A stretch of 64,000 nt of DNA. Origin: G965205255 sp965205255 (lineage in GTDB: Bacteria > Pseudomonadota > Gammaproteobacteria > Pseudomonadales > Endozoicomonadaceae). The notes under the pieces were generated by a model. That model saw only the letters and a program-made list of their open reading frames with translations, was not told the DNA's origin and did not search any database. A program made the translations under genes and the position numbers. Positions 8,518 to 16,980 of this stretch are shown here, piece by piece; position 1 is the stretch's first letter; the number at the start of each line of letters is the position of its first letter. Where the stretch lies: positions 2,604,001-2,668,000 of the forward strand of contig OZ242051.1 in the NCBI GenBank assembly GCA_965205255.1, given 5' to 3'.

Positions 8518-9741
8518 TTAAGCAATAATTTTGGCAACAACACCAGCGCCCACCGTGCGGCCACCTTCACGAATAGCAAAGCGCAGACCTTCATCCATGG
8601 CTATTGGGCAGATTAGTTCAGCAATTACTTTAATATTATCACCAGGCATTACCATTTCTGTGCCTTCTGGCAATTCTACAGAACCGGTCACATCAGTTGT
8701 ACGGAAGTAAAACTGTGGACGGTAGCCTTTGAAAAATGGCGTATGACGACCGCCTTCTTCTTTGGTCAGTACATAGATTTCTGACTCAAATTTGGTGTGA
8801 GGAGTAATTGAACCTGGGTGAGCAAGAACCTGTCCACGTTCTACTTCATCACGCTTAGTACCACGTAACAGGCAACCAACATTCTCACCTGCACGACCCT
8901 CATCAAGTAATTTACGGAACATTTCAACACCGGTCACCGTTGTCTTGGTGGTATCTTTAATGCCTACGACTTCGATCTCTTCACCGACTTTAACAATGCC
9001 ACGCTCAACACGACCTGTTACCACTGTGCCTCGACCAGCAATGGAAAATACATCCTCAATAGGTAGTAGGAAAGGCTGATCAATAGCACGCTCTGGCTCT
9101 GGTATGTAAGTATCAAGAGCTTCTATCAACTTCTTAACTGCTGTTGTACCCAGCTCGTTAGCATCTTCGCCATTCAGAGCCATTAATGCAGAACCTGCGA
9201 TAATAGGTGTATCATCACCTGGGAAGTCGTATTCAGACAACAGGTCACGCAACTCCATTTCAACCAATTCAAGCATTTCAGCGTATTCATCAGAGCCTAC
9301 GCCACCACAGTCTTCAGCAAGAAGGTCTGCTTTATTTAGGAAGACAACAATTTTAGGTACACCCACCTGACGGGACAGCAGGATATGTTCACGTGTCTGA
9401 GGCATAGGACCGTCTGTAGCACCACAAACCAAAATAGCCCCGTCCATTTGTGCAGCGCCTGTGATCATGTTTTTAACATAGTCAGCGTGACCTGGACAAT
9501 CTACGTGCGCATAGTGACGTTCAGTTGATTCATATTCTACGTGCGCCGTGGAAATAGTGATACCACGCTCACGCTCCTCTGGTGCATTATCAATCTGATC
9601 GAAGGCTTTAGCTTCACCACCGAATACTTCGGCACATACACGTGTCAGTGCTGCTGTTAATGTTGTTTTTCCATGGTCAACGTGGCCAATGGTACCAACG
9701 TTAACGTGGGGCTTATTACGTTCAAACTTTTCTTTAGCCAT
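8518..9741 (-). CDS. tuf: Elongation factor Tu, copy 2
   Basis: Second EF-Tu gene, giving the same 407-residue protein as the copy at 1835. The sequences also agree for 13 bp beyond the stop codon and then diverge; upstream they differ from the start codon on. A GGGAGA box stands about 7 nt before the ATG. The gene is the last of a tRNA-Tyr, tRNA-Gly, tRNA-Thr, tuf series, the classic tufB arrangement, and is probably co-transcribed with them. secE and nusG, which normally follow, are missing. Confidence 0.98.
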   Translation of the reverse strand: MAKEKFERNKPHVNVGTIGHVDHGKTTLTAALTRVCAEVFGGEAKAFDQIDNAPEERERGITISTAHVEYESTERHYAHVDCPGHADYVKNMITGAAQMDGAILVCGATDGPMPQTREHILLSRQVGVPKIVVFLNKADLLAEDCGGVGSDEYAEMLELVEMELRDLLSEYDFPGDDTPIIAGSALMALNGEDANELGTTAVKKLIEALDTYIPEPERAIDQPFLLPIEDVFSIAGRGTVVTGRVERGIVKVGEEIEVVGIKDTTKTTVTGVEMFRKLLDEGRAGENVGCLLRGTKRDEVERGQVLAHPGSITPHTKFESEIYVLTKEEGGRHTPFFKGYRPQFYFRTTDVTGSVELPEGTEMVMPGDNIKVIAELICPIAMDEGLRFAIREGGRTVGAGVVAKIIA

Positions 9742-9817
9742 AAAAGCATCTCCCAGACCAAAAACCCTAACACAAAGAAACGGAACAGACTGAAGGCCTA
9801 TCCCAGTAAATTGTTTA

Positions 9818-9893
9818 TGGTGCTCACGACCGGAGTCGAACCGGTGACCTCACCCTTACCAAGGGTGCGCTCTACCAACTGAGCCACGCGAGC
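9818..9893 (-). tRNA. tRNA-Thr (GGT)
   Basis: A 76-nt cloverleaf with CCA encoded. Acceptor GCTCGCG pairs with CGTGAGC (one G-T), the anticodon loop holds GGT, and the T-loop is GGTTCGACTCC. It lies 76 bp upstream of tuf copy 2, as thrT does in E. coli. Confidence 0.97.
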
Positions 9894-9991
9894 GGCAACT
9901 TTACTTGCTTACAATATAGCTACAGCTCTACCGTAAAATACCAAAAAAACAAAATTCAAGTCCGTTTTAAACTAGTATTTATACTCAAATA

Positions 9992-10065
<74 letters not shown>

Positions 10066-10112
10066 AAAAACAGAAATCCGTTCATCAAAGGATAAATATT
10101 ATACGGATTAAC

Positions 10113-10196
10113 TGGTGGTGGGGGCTGGATTCGAACCAGCGAAGCTTTCGCGTCAGATTTACAGTCTGATCCCTTTGGCCACTCGGGAACCCCACC
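10113..10196 (-). tRNA. tRNA-Tyr (GTA)
   Basis: An 84-nt class II tRNA with a long variable arm and CCA encoded. Acceptor GGTGGGG pairs with CCCCACC and the anticodon is GTA within CTGTAAA. It is the first gene of the tRNA-tuf unit. Confidence 0.97.
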
Positions 10197-10212
10197 CAAC
10201 CAATGAGGAATG

Positions 10213-10240
10213 ATTGTAATTATCCTGTAGATATTGTCAA
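10213..10240 (-). promoter_or_regulatory. Sigma70 promoter of the tRNA-tuf unit
   Basis: On the minus strand a perfect -35 TTGACA is followed after 16 nt by TACAAT as -10, ending 16 nt before the tRNA-Tyr 5' end. Its strength fits a stable-RNA/EF-Tu operon. Confidence 0.75.
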
Positions 10241-10449
10241 CATTTTTATTTGAAATAGCTACTTTTTTATAAAAAAAAAAGGGGCTGTTGGTGTTTTGAA
10301 CACAGGTTATAATTAGTCTGTAAACCATAGTATTAATGGTTTACACAAAATAACACGACGGTTTTACAGTGGCTCAACTCATGCTATCTGATGAATTTGG
10401 TCAAAGCTCCAGATAATCATAAATAAGATAATATACATATATGGTAATG

Positions 10450-10680
10450 ATTTTAAAACGATGATCATGGCTCAAAAGAGGTTATTCCTTGAAAAAAATT
10501 CAAAACAGACAATTAAAAGATAGATTGGAGGCTGTATAAATACCATCTTCCGGTAGGAAACATATTTGCAAGAGTGAAGCATTTCAGAGGTATTATCACT
10601 CGTTATAATAAGCTCAAAAGAAGTTGCTGAGAATCTATAATGGAGTTCTGCAATTTTTTATGACTGCCATTATGGAACAT
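10450..10680 (+). pseudogene. IS5-type transposase, C-terminal remnant
   Basis: Plus-strand reading gives VGNIFARVKHFRGIITRYNK then LKRSC, a stop, and M-E-F-C-N-F, resembling the R-x-x-E...FxxxKxFRxIATRY end of IS5-family transposases. Stops break it. Nothing else is recognised between the tRNA promoter and birA. Confidence 0.5.
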
Positions 10681-10689
10681 CAACAGCCT

Positions 10690-11664
10690 CTAATATAAGC
10701 GTAAAGATATTTCTCCACCAGAGTGCATCTCAACACCTTGATCTGTCTTTATAAGCAAAGTTCCTCTATCGTTTACCCCCAAATCAATACCAGTACACCG
10801 GTCATCTCCAGAGCTGAAAATGACCGGCTTATTTATAAAAGCATCATAATGGTTCCATCGATCTTTAAAAGGGCTGAATCCTTGCTGCTCAAACACTGAA
10901 AGATAATTTATAAGTCTATTTGTCAGTAGAGCAACTAATTTGTTTTTGTCCTGCGTTTTACCTGTTATTTCATGCAAATCGGCAACTTGCTGATTAATGG
11001 TCTTTCGCACCTGTTCCGATAAATGCAGGTTTATTCCAATACCAATAATAATACGACATTCACCATTTGCATCACCATCCAACTCTAGCAAAATACCACT
11101 CAATTTTTTTTTATACCACAAAACATCATTGGGCCATTTAAGTTGAAGTCCATTCATTTTTTCATTTTTTAATGTATCAATCAGTGCCAGACCTACAACC
11201 AAACTTAAGCCTTCTAATGCAGAAAAACCCTTATTACTTTTCCATGATAAAGAGTAATAACAGTTAGTTCCGAGAGGGCTCTTCCACACTCTTCCCCTAC
11301 GCCCTCTTCCCATCACCTGATGATCGGCAACACAAAGCGTATACTTATGATGATCAGACACCTTTTTTTTTACCAGATCGTTGGTGGAGTCTGTACTTAG
11401 ACAAGTAATCAGATGAACGTTCTTGTCTGTATCTTTTTCAAAAACATTTTTGATCCTGCTTTCATCAAATAAAGCAACAGGTGCATACAAGCGATATCCT
11501 CTTCCTTTTACAGAGCTGACTTCGATACCCAATTGGCTTAATGATTGTATTTGCTTCCATATGGCAGCACGGGAAACCCCCAGTTGTTGACCTAACCATT
11601 CGCCAGAACAATATTCATGACAGGTTAACAGTACTAATAAATTGCGAACGACAGATATATTCAT
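10690..11664 (-). CDS. birA: Biotin-protein ligase / biotin operon repressor
   Basis: Activates biotin to biotinyl-AMP and attaches it to the biotin carboxyl carrier protein of acetyl-CoA carboxylase; the DNA-binding domain lets it repress biotin synthesis genes. The 324 residues contain an N-terminal winged helix (LGQQLGVSRAAIWKQI, about 25-39), the adenylate-binding loop GRGRRGR at 119-125, KWPND at 176-180 and KKLSGILLE at 186-194, and a C-terminal SH3-like domain. The length matches bifunctional BirA. It lies upstream of the tRNA-tuf cluster on the same strand, as in related genomes, with an IS5 fragment in between. Confidence 0.95.
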   Translation of the reverse strand: MNISVVRNLLVLLTCHEYCSGEWLGQQLGVSRAAIWKQIQSLSQLGIEVSSVKGRGYRLYAPVALFDESRIKNVFEKDTDKNVHLITCLSTDSTNDLVKKKVSDHHKYTLCVADHQVMGRGRRGRVWKSPLGTNCYYSLSWKSNKGFSALEGLSLVVGLALIDTLKNEKMNGLQLKWPNDVLWYKKKLSGILLELDGDANGECRIIIGIGINLHLSEQVRKTINQQVADLHEITGKTQDKNKLVALLTNRLINYLSVFEQQGFSPFKDRWNHYDAFINKPVIFSSGDDRCTGIDLGVNDRGTLLIKTDQGVEMHSGGEISLRLY

Positions 11665-11780
11665 TTATAACATGTCTCTTTAACTAAAGCTTTATTTTGA
11701 TAAATTTTACTTTCCTTAAACTGCTTTACGTGTAAAAATCCACTTTTTCAGAAGGCCGATACTATATCACAAGGTAATAA

Positions 11781-13181
11781 ATGTTTCCTAAGGGTTATCT
11801 TAAAGAGCACGCATCGATCATATCGATTATTATGAGGGTATTCGACCTGTTAATAATTGCAATTTCTGGTGTCATAGCCTTTTATCTGATTTTTCCTTTC
11901 CCATATTTACCCATAAACTATAGATCTGGGATAGTTTATGGGTTGATTGTTTCATTGGTCATCTATCCGAAATGTGGCATTTATCAAGTGTGGAGAGGTT
12001 CAAGTGAGTGGAATGAGATAAAAGCCATTTTTATTTCTTGGAGTGCCTTGTTTCTCAGCCTTACTGGCTTAGCCTTTTTGTTAAAAGAATCTGCTGAATA
12101 CTCAAGACTCTGGGCTGTTAGCTGGTATGCACTGGGTCTCATGCTCTGGACTTTAGAACGAATGATAGTTCGTTTTACGCTTCGAAAGATCCGAAAAAAA
12201 GGTCACAACATTAGACGTATAGTAATTATCGGCACTGGTAAAACTGCGGAAAAAACAGCAAAAACATTAAATGCATCCAAATGGGCAGGACTTTTAGTCA
12301 AGGGTTTCTACACATCAGACAACCAGCAAAATAACGATAATGAAAAACATTTAACCGCACCCATACTTGGTAGTACCGATAACCTGCTTGCAGATTTATC
12401 AAAAGGAGATATAGATCAGGTATGGATTGCACTACCTTCAGAACAAGCAGTAAAAACACATAAGATTATCCAGTTGTTGGATGCAACCACTGTTGATATT
12501 CGGCTTGTTCCTGATGTTTATCAACTTCAGTTGCTCAACCATTCGGTAACTGTGATTAATGACTTGCCTGTGATAAATCTTTGCATGTCTCCAATGCAAG
12601 GCGGTAACCGACTTATTAAAGCTATCGAAGATAAAACTATTGCCTTTTTAATACTTATTATTATATCTCCTTTAATATTGATTATTTCAGTTATGATAAA
12701 ACTCACGTCGCCTGGGCCTGTGTTTTACAGACAAGAGCGCATTGGCTGGAATGGTAAGCCTTTCAACATTATTAAATTTCGCTCTATGCCTGTTGATAAT
12801 GAAAAGCTCTCTACAACTTGGGGGAATGCTAAAAATAAACAAACCACTAAAACCGGTCGTTTCATCCGAAAAACATCACTAGATGAACTCCCTCAGTTTA
12901 TCAATGTACTTAAAGGTGAAATGTCTGTTGTCGGGCCAAGACCTGAAAGAACTCTCTATGTTTCTCAGCTTAAATACGATATTCCAAATTATATGAAAAA
13001 GCATAAAGTTAAAGCAGGAATTACAGGCTTGGCGCAGATTCATGGCTGGCGAGGAGATACAGACCTTTCCAAGCGTATTGAATATGACCTTGCCTATATC
13101 GAAAATTGGTCCCTTTATTTAGATCTAAAAATTATCTTTATAACTATCTTTAAAGGGTTTATAAGTAAAAACGCTTACTGA
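11781..13181 (+). CDS. Undecaprenyl-phosphate sugar phosphotransferase (WcaJ-like)
   Basis: Initiating membrane enzyme of polysaccharide synthesis that moves a sugar-1-phosphate, probably glucose-P, from UDP-sugar to undecaprenyl phosphate. The 466 residues have four N-terminal membrane segments (about 14-130), a Rossmann-like middle starting VVIIGTGKTAEKTA near 147, and a C-terminal transferase domain from about 278. That domain has a membrane-embedded helix, KLTSPGPVFYRQERIG at 307-322, KFRSM at 332-336, SLDELPQF at 366-373 and VGPRPE at 384-389. An AAGG box precedes the ATG. No other glycan genes are nearby, which is odd for this enzyme. The exact sugar is not determined by the sequence. 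Confidence 0.88.
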   Translation: MFPKGYLKEHASIISIIMRVFDLLIIAISGVIAFYLIFPFPYLPINYRSGIVYGLIVSLVIYPKCGIYQVWRGSSEWNEIKAIFISWSALFLSLTGLAFLLKESAEYSRLWAVSWYALGLMLWTLERMIVRFTLRKIRKKGHNIRRIVIIGTGKTAEKTAKTLNASKWAGLLVKGFYTSDNQQNNDNEKHLTAPILGSTDNLLADLSKGDIDQVWIALPSEQAVKTHKIIQLLDATTVDIRLVPDVYQLQLLNHSVTVINDLPVINLCMSPMQGGNRLIKAIEDKTIAFLILIIISPLILIISVMIKLTSPGPVFYRQERIGWNGKPFNIIKFRSMPVDNEKLSTTWGNAKNKQTTKTGRFIRKTSLDELPQFINVLKGEMSVVGPRPERTLYVSQLKYDIPNYMKKHKVKAGITGLAQIHGWRGDTDLSKRIEYDLAYIENWSLYLDLKIIFITIFKGFISKNAY

Positions 13182-13352
13182 CTTGTTTATTTATTTCTAT
13201 CTTTGTATTAAGTAACACAGCTGTGTTAGCTTTGTGACGCACTAATATCAAACAATCAACATTTACCAGTACATCTACACTTGACAAAAAGCATTCGCAT
13301 ACTCTTTATTTACAGTCACAAAGTCACAAATAGCAGATCAGGTAACTATGTG

Positions 13353-15371
13353 ATGAATTACAGAATGAGCAGCAACAAAAAATTACCTCTAATGACAAAA
13401 GCGGTAATTTTTACTTGCTTTATATACTACTTTTTAATGGTTTCAGCTTTTGCGCAATCACACCAGTTCAGAGTCATCAATAATTCTTCCAAACCAATAA
13501 AGATAGATATCAGTTCGCAAACTGACAACTGGCATAAACCGGGAAGCATAACCTTTGCAAACAAAACCTCTTCTTTTGCTGAGTTTGAGGTTTCTCCAAA
13601 TAGCAATAGTAATATTGTAACTATCAATACGGGGAAAAAACATGCTTACAGCATATCCAAACGCAACATGGGTGAGATTACAATAAGTGGAGAAGGCGAA
13701 ACATGTCATTTACGCTATCGGTATGACTCTGTTCTAAGTAGTCTTTCTTATTTTCAAAAAAGGTCATTAAAATTCAGCTCCCCACTTTGTACAAGCGGGT
13801 ATCTGACTAACGCTATTTCAGTAGTCAATGATAATATAGAAGCTCGTCCCAGATCACTGACCAGAGATCCTTTTATAAATATTGATAAGCTTAAAGCGTC
13901 ACAATTAGCAAACTCTCTGGCACTTTCCGACTGCGGAGGCGATGTTAACAACTGTCTTATAATTTCTCCTCAGAAACCCGTAGACACAAATACAGAAAAT
14001 AGCACCCAACGACATTCGCTCAATATTCAGGCACAAATAAGTGAGGCCGAACCATTAAGCTTTGAGCAATTTATTGGTTCACATAATGCTGCTATCTCTT
14101 CTATTTATACGACAAGTAAAAATCATTACAATATGAGTTATAGTGATCCAAATCAGCATATTTCAATCACTGATATGCTAAATAATGGCATACGCCAAAT
14201 TGAAATAGATACTGTTTGGTACAATGGTTCGGTCAGGGTATGCCATAACCATGGTCCTTCAGGTATTAATTTTATTACCTGTGCTGGCAACATACCACTC
14301 ACAGGTGACGATAGTAATAAACGTTATCCCTTCAATGAAGTGAAACACTGGATAATCAGACACCCTAATGATTTTATTATACTTTATTTCGATATTAATC
14401 AGTCACTTGCCCAACATATGAGAGAGTTCAATAGTGCTCTTGCAACATTAGCATCCTATGTTTACACCCCTTCAATGGCAAGAAAGGACTATTATACATC
14501 GGGAAATGAGTTGCCTATGCATGCTTCTGCTAGGGAAATAATACGCAGATATAAAAAGAATATTATTATGGTTGTAGACCCAGCGGCTTACCTGTCCAAT
14601 AACCCTTATTTATTTTCCTTCAATAATGTGAAGCGTTCTACCCAGTCAGCAACAGTACTGCTAAACAGTTGCACAACAAATGATAAATACAGTACCACCA
14701 ATAAGCTGATCGGTAACCGAAATAATAGATGGTTCCGAGTTGATTCGGACAGAGTGGTTTTTGACTATATGCAAAATAAAAATTATACATCATCTGATAA
14801 ATATCACAATGCATTTACCACCACCAACTTAAGACAGCTCGTTTATTGCCCAATCAATATTTTTTCTGGTGAAATGTGGGGCTATACCTGTAACAGTTCT
14901 ACCTGCGACCAGAACCCTTCAGATCCTCGCTTTGCAAATTTACTCTGGAGCTGGCAAGCCGGATATCCACTTAACACAGGTTCAGATATTGCAGTGATTG
15001 ATCACCTTTCTCATCATTTCGTAAACGATGGGGTAAAACCTGATTACCTCTACGGTATTTTATGTTTAAAAAACTCAACAAGTATATCCCCAACAGCACC
15101 TTATCAAGGCTTAAAGTGGTATTTGGTTCATAGTAAAATGACGCCCTTTAGAACAATGAGCTCCTCAAGCATTGCTTGGCATGCACAATCATTATGTTCT
15201 GCATCAGGAGGTCACTTTGTTGCACCCACAACTTCCTACTGGATGAATGATGTACTTAATATTGATAACAGTAATGATATCATTGTCAATTATCGACAAA
15301 TCCATGATCACTGGATGCCAAATGACGGGAATTCTATATTCTATCAATATCCTCCTATAGTAGCTGAATAA
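13353..15371 (+). CDS. Secreted phosphodiesterase with PI-PLC-X-like domain
   Basis: A large exported protein, about 672 residues from the ATG at 13353. The frame stays open to a TTG at 13281, and ATGs at 13365 and 13392 are alternatives. A basic start is followed by a hydrophobic segment ending ...MVSAFAQ. Next comes a beta-rich domain opening FRVINNSSKPIKIDISS. From about base 14050 it resembles the phosphatidylinositol-specific phospholipase C X region: FIGSHNA with the first catalytic-type His, GIRQIEIDTVWYNG, then RVCHNHG with the second His, HPNDFIILYFD and later MVVDPAAYL. Such enzymes cleave phosphoinositides, lipids mostly found in eukaryotes. Many Cys in the C-terminal part fit export. 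Substrate and secretion route are inference. Confidence 0.72.
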   Translation: MNYRMSSNKKLPLMTKAVIFTCFIYYFLMVSAFAQSHQFRVINNSSKPIKIDISSQTDNWHKPGSITFANKTSSFAEFEVSPNSNSNIVTINTGKKHAYSISKRNMGEITISGEGETCHLRYRYDSVLSSLSYFQKRSLKFSSPLCTSGYLTNAISVVNDNIEARPRSLTRDPFINIDKLKASQLANSLALSDCGGDVNNCLIISPQKPVDTNTENSTQRHSLNIQAQISEAEPLSFEQFIGSHNAAISSIYTTSKNHYNMSYSDPNQHISITDMLNNGIRQIEIDTVWYNGSVRVCHNHGPSGINFITCAGNIPLTGDDSNKRYPFNEVKHWIIRHPNDFIILYFDINQSLAQHMREFNSALATLASYVYTPSMARKDYYTSGNELPMHASAREIIRRYKKNIIMVVDPAAYLSNNPYLFSFNNVKRSTQSATVLLNSCTTNDKYSTTNKLIGNRNNRWFRVDSDRVVFDYMQNKNYTSSDKYHNAFTTTNLRQLVYCPINIFSGEMWGYTCNSSTCDQNPSDPRFANLLWSWQAGYPLNTGSDIAVIDHLSHHFVNDGVKPDYLYGILCLKNSTSISPTAPYQGLKWYLVHSKMTPFRTMSSSSIAWHAQSLCSASGGHFVAPTTSYWMNDVLNIDNSNDIIVNYRQIHDHWMPNDGNSIFYQYPPIVAE

Positions 15372-15471
15372 TATATGCTTTAGTTGATACGTTGCCCTGA
15401 AAATGTTCGGGGCTCAACCTTTATAGTGAGCATGGGAAGGTCTTCAACACTCTGATTTGTAAATAACTCAT

Positions 15472-15517
15472 TAAAATCGACTACTCGACCCCGAAGGAGT
15501 GGCTTTCGCCGATTTTA
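15472..15517. other. Inverted repeat in gap after the phosphodiesterase gene
   Basis: TAAAATCG and CGATTTTA, 8 bp each and perfect, flank 30 nt that can partly fold. It lies about 100 bp after the phosphodiesterase stop and has no T-run. Nothing else is recognised in 15372-15716. Confidence 0.35.
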
Positions 15518-15716
15518 TTAAACAGGTACTTTTCATAACGGCACTGCAACTCTGAGGTAAGCCTCCAAGATTTCCTTTCGTTTAAAGTAAGCTAGCAAAA
15601 CTTACACAGATATTTTTGCACCCGAATAAAAGCAACCTATACTTTAATTTAAGAGGTTCATAAAGGCTACGGCACTATAGCCGACGTAACTATTAAGAAC
15701 AACAGAGAGCATTGTT

Positions 15717-16016
15717 ATGAGCGGCGAACATTATACACTGACTATTTCTCAAAGCACATCAGACAACGGTGACTTTGCTATTCATCTGAAAGACCGTAAT
15801 CGGGGGCAGGAGCATTTTTTAGTACATATACGCTTTCCGGAGCCAGTAATTGCGGATGAAAGTCTGATGGATGACATAGTTGGTTTAATTGCCAAAAGTG
15901 TTGCTAAAAGATTACTGGGGCAACAATTGTTCAATGAAACACCATTAACCGCTAAAGATGAAGAACAAGCAGAAGACATTGTTCTGAAAGCTATTGAAAG
16001 AGCCCGAAAAAAATAA
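15717..16016 (+). CDS. Small protein of unknown function, 99 residues
   Basis: Not recognised. The N-terminal half (1-45) looks like beta strands (YTLTISQ, DFAIHLKD, HFLVHIRF). A predicted helical half rich in Asp, Glu, Lys and Arg follows (DDIVGLIAKSVAKRLLGQQL and EEQAEDIVLKAIERARKK). No signal peptide or membrane segment is seen, so it is probably cytoplasmic. A GAG before the ATG is the only ribosome-binding signal. Codon use looks like that of its neighbours, and the acetyltransferase gene starts about 120 bp later on the same strand. Confidence 0.6.
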   Translation: MSGEHYTLTISQSTSDNGDFAIHLKDRNRGQEHFLVHIRFPEPVIADESLMDDIVGLIAKSVAKRLLGQQLFNETPLTAKDEEQAEDIVLKAIERARKK

Positions 16017-16135
16017 TACTGTCAGCGTCACTTGTGGCGCTTATTTTTTTCCTTTTTTTATTCTTACCAATAAACCCTTTTCTTTTATCGCCGATAATCT
16101 CTTTAATTACCTTCTATAACAGTGGTTACATACAC

Positions 16136-16675
16136 ATGGAACATTCAATAGATAGCAATATATTCCTGCGTAAAGCCTTATATGGAGATGCTTCAGGTCT
16201 TGCCAAACATGGCGATAATAAAAAAATAGCCATTAATCAGCGAGACTCATACCCAAATCCATACACCATTGAATATGCCCGCAATTGGATTCAATATATT
16301 AAACAGCATCACAACGACACCAGGTTTATAATAGCCACACCCGATGAAGCAATCGGCGAGGCTGGTTTTGTTATTCAACCAGATGTACACCGCTATAGTG
16401 CTGAAGTCGCTTATTGGATAAGTGAGAAGTATTGGGGGCAAGGTATTGTAACAAAAGCATTGGAACATATTATAAAGTATGCTTTTGAAGAAAAAGGGTT
16501 GAAACGTCTATATGCCGATATAATCGAATATAATAAACCATCACAACGTGTCCTGCAAAAGTGTGGTTTTCAGCTGGACGGCGTTATGCGTAAAAATATT
16601 TTCAAAAATAATGAATTTTATGATCAACTAGTGTTTTCAATACTTTCAAATGACTCCAAGACAGTACTCCAATGA
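16136..16675 (+). CDS. GNAT-family N-acetyltransferase (RimJ/RimL type)
   Basis: Acetyl-CoA-dependent N-acetyltransferase of about 179 residues from the ATG at 16136. The frame is open further upstream, but that stretch would add a hydrophobic leader foreign to the family. Landmarks are IFLRKALYGDASGL at the start, the beta-bulge region AEVAYWISEKYWGQGIVTKA with the acetyl-CoA pyrophosphate loop (GQGIVT), and NKPSQRVLQKCGFQLDGVMR, typical of the RimJ/RimL ribosomal-protein or amino-acid acetyltransferases. The substrate cannot be told. It is followed by a family A repeat and the broken recX. Confidence 0.85.
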   Translation: MEHSIDSNIFLRKALYGDASGLAKHGDNKKIAINQRDSYPNPYTIEYARNWIQYIKQHHNDTRFIIATPDEAIGEAGFVIQPDVHRYSAEVAYWISEKYWGQGIVTKALEHIIKYAFEEKGLKRLYADIIEYNKPSQRVLQKCGFQLDGVMRKNIFKNNEFYDQLVFSILSNDSKTVLQ

Positions 16676-16720
16676 TATTATTTCATGTTTGACGTAAAAA
16701 ATTTTAACAAGTACAGGATT

Positions 16721-16886
16721 TTATACTAATTGCTTTTTCAGACTGCAGTTATGATCATGTTTTATAGCTGGTTGTTAAAGGCGAAGTGACAAGTAATAGT
16801 CAGTTATTGTTAGGAACTTCAAACCATAACAGCAAGATCAGAAAATTTGCGAAATAAGAAGTTATAAATAGGTTTTGATATTATAG
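16721..16886 (+). repeat. Family A repeat, diverged copy
   Basis: It aligns with the copies at 8285 and 29436: GAAGTGACAAGTAATAG, then GGAACTTCAAACCATAACAG, CAAGATCAGAAAA, and AAGAAGTTATAAATAGGTTT near the right end. The left terminus is eroded. Confidence 0.7.
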
Positions 16887-16980
16887 AATACCATGTCAGA
16901 AAGAGCTGTAAAAAGCAAAACGTTGCGCTATTTTTTAAAATGGAGCCATACAAACCCAAGCTACTGTTGTAAAAGCAACT

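Noticed and set aside
9673..9882. Open frame of 69 codons antisense to the start of tuf copy 2
   Set aside because: It runs through the reverse of tuf and tRNA-Thr; a shadow frame.
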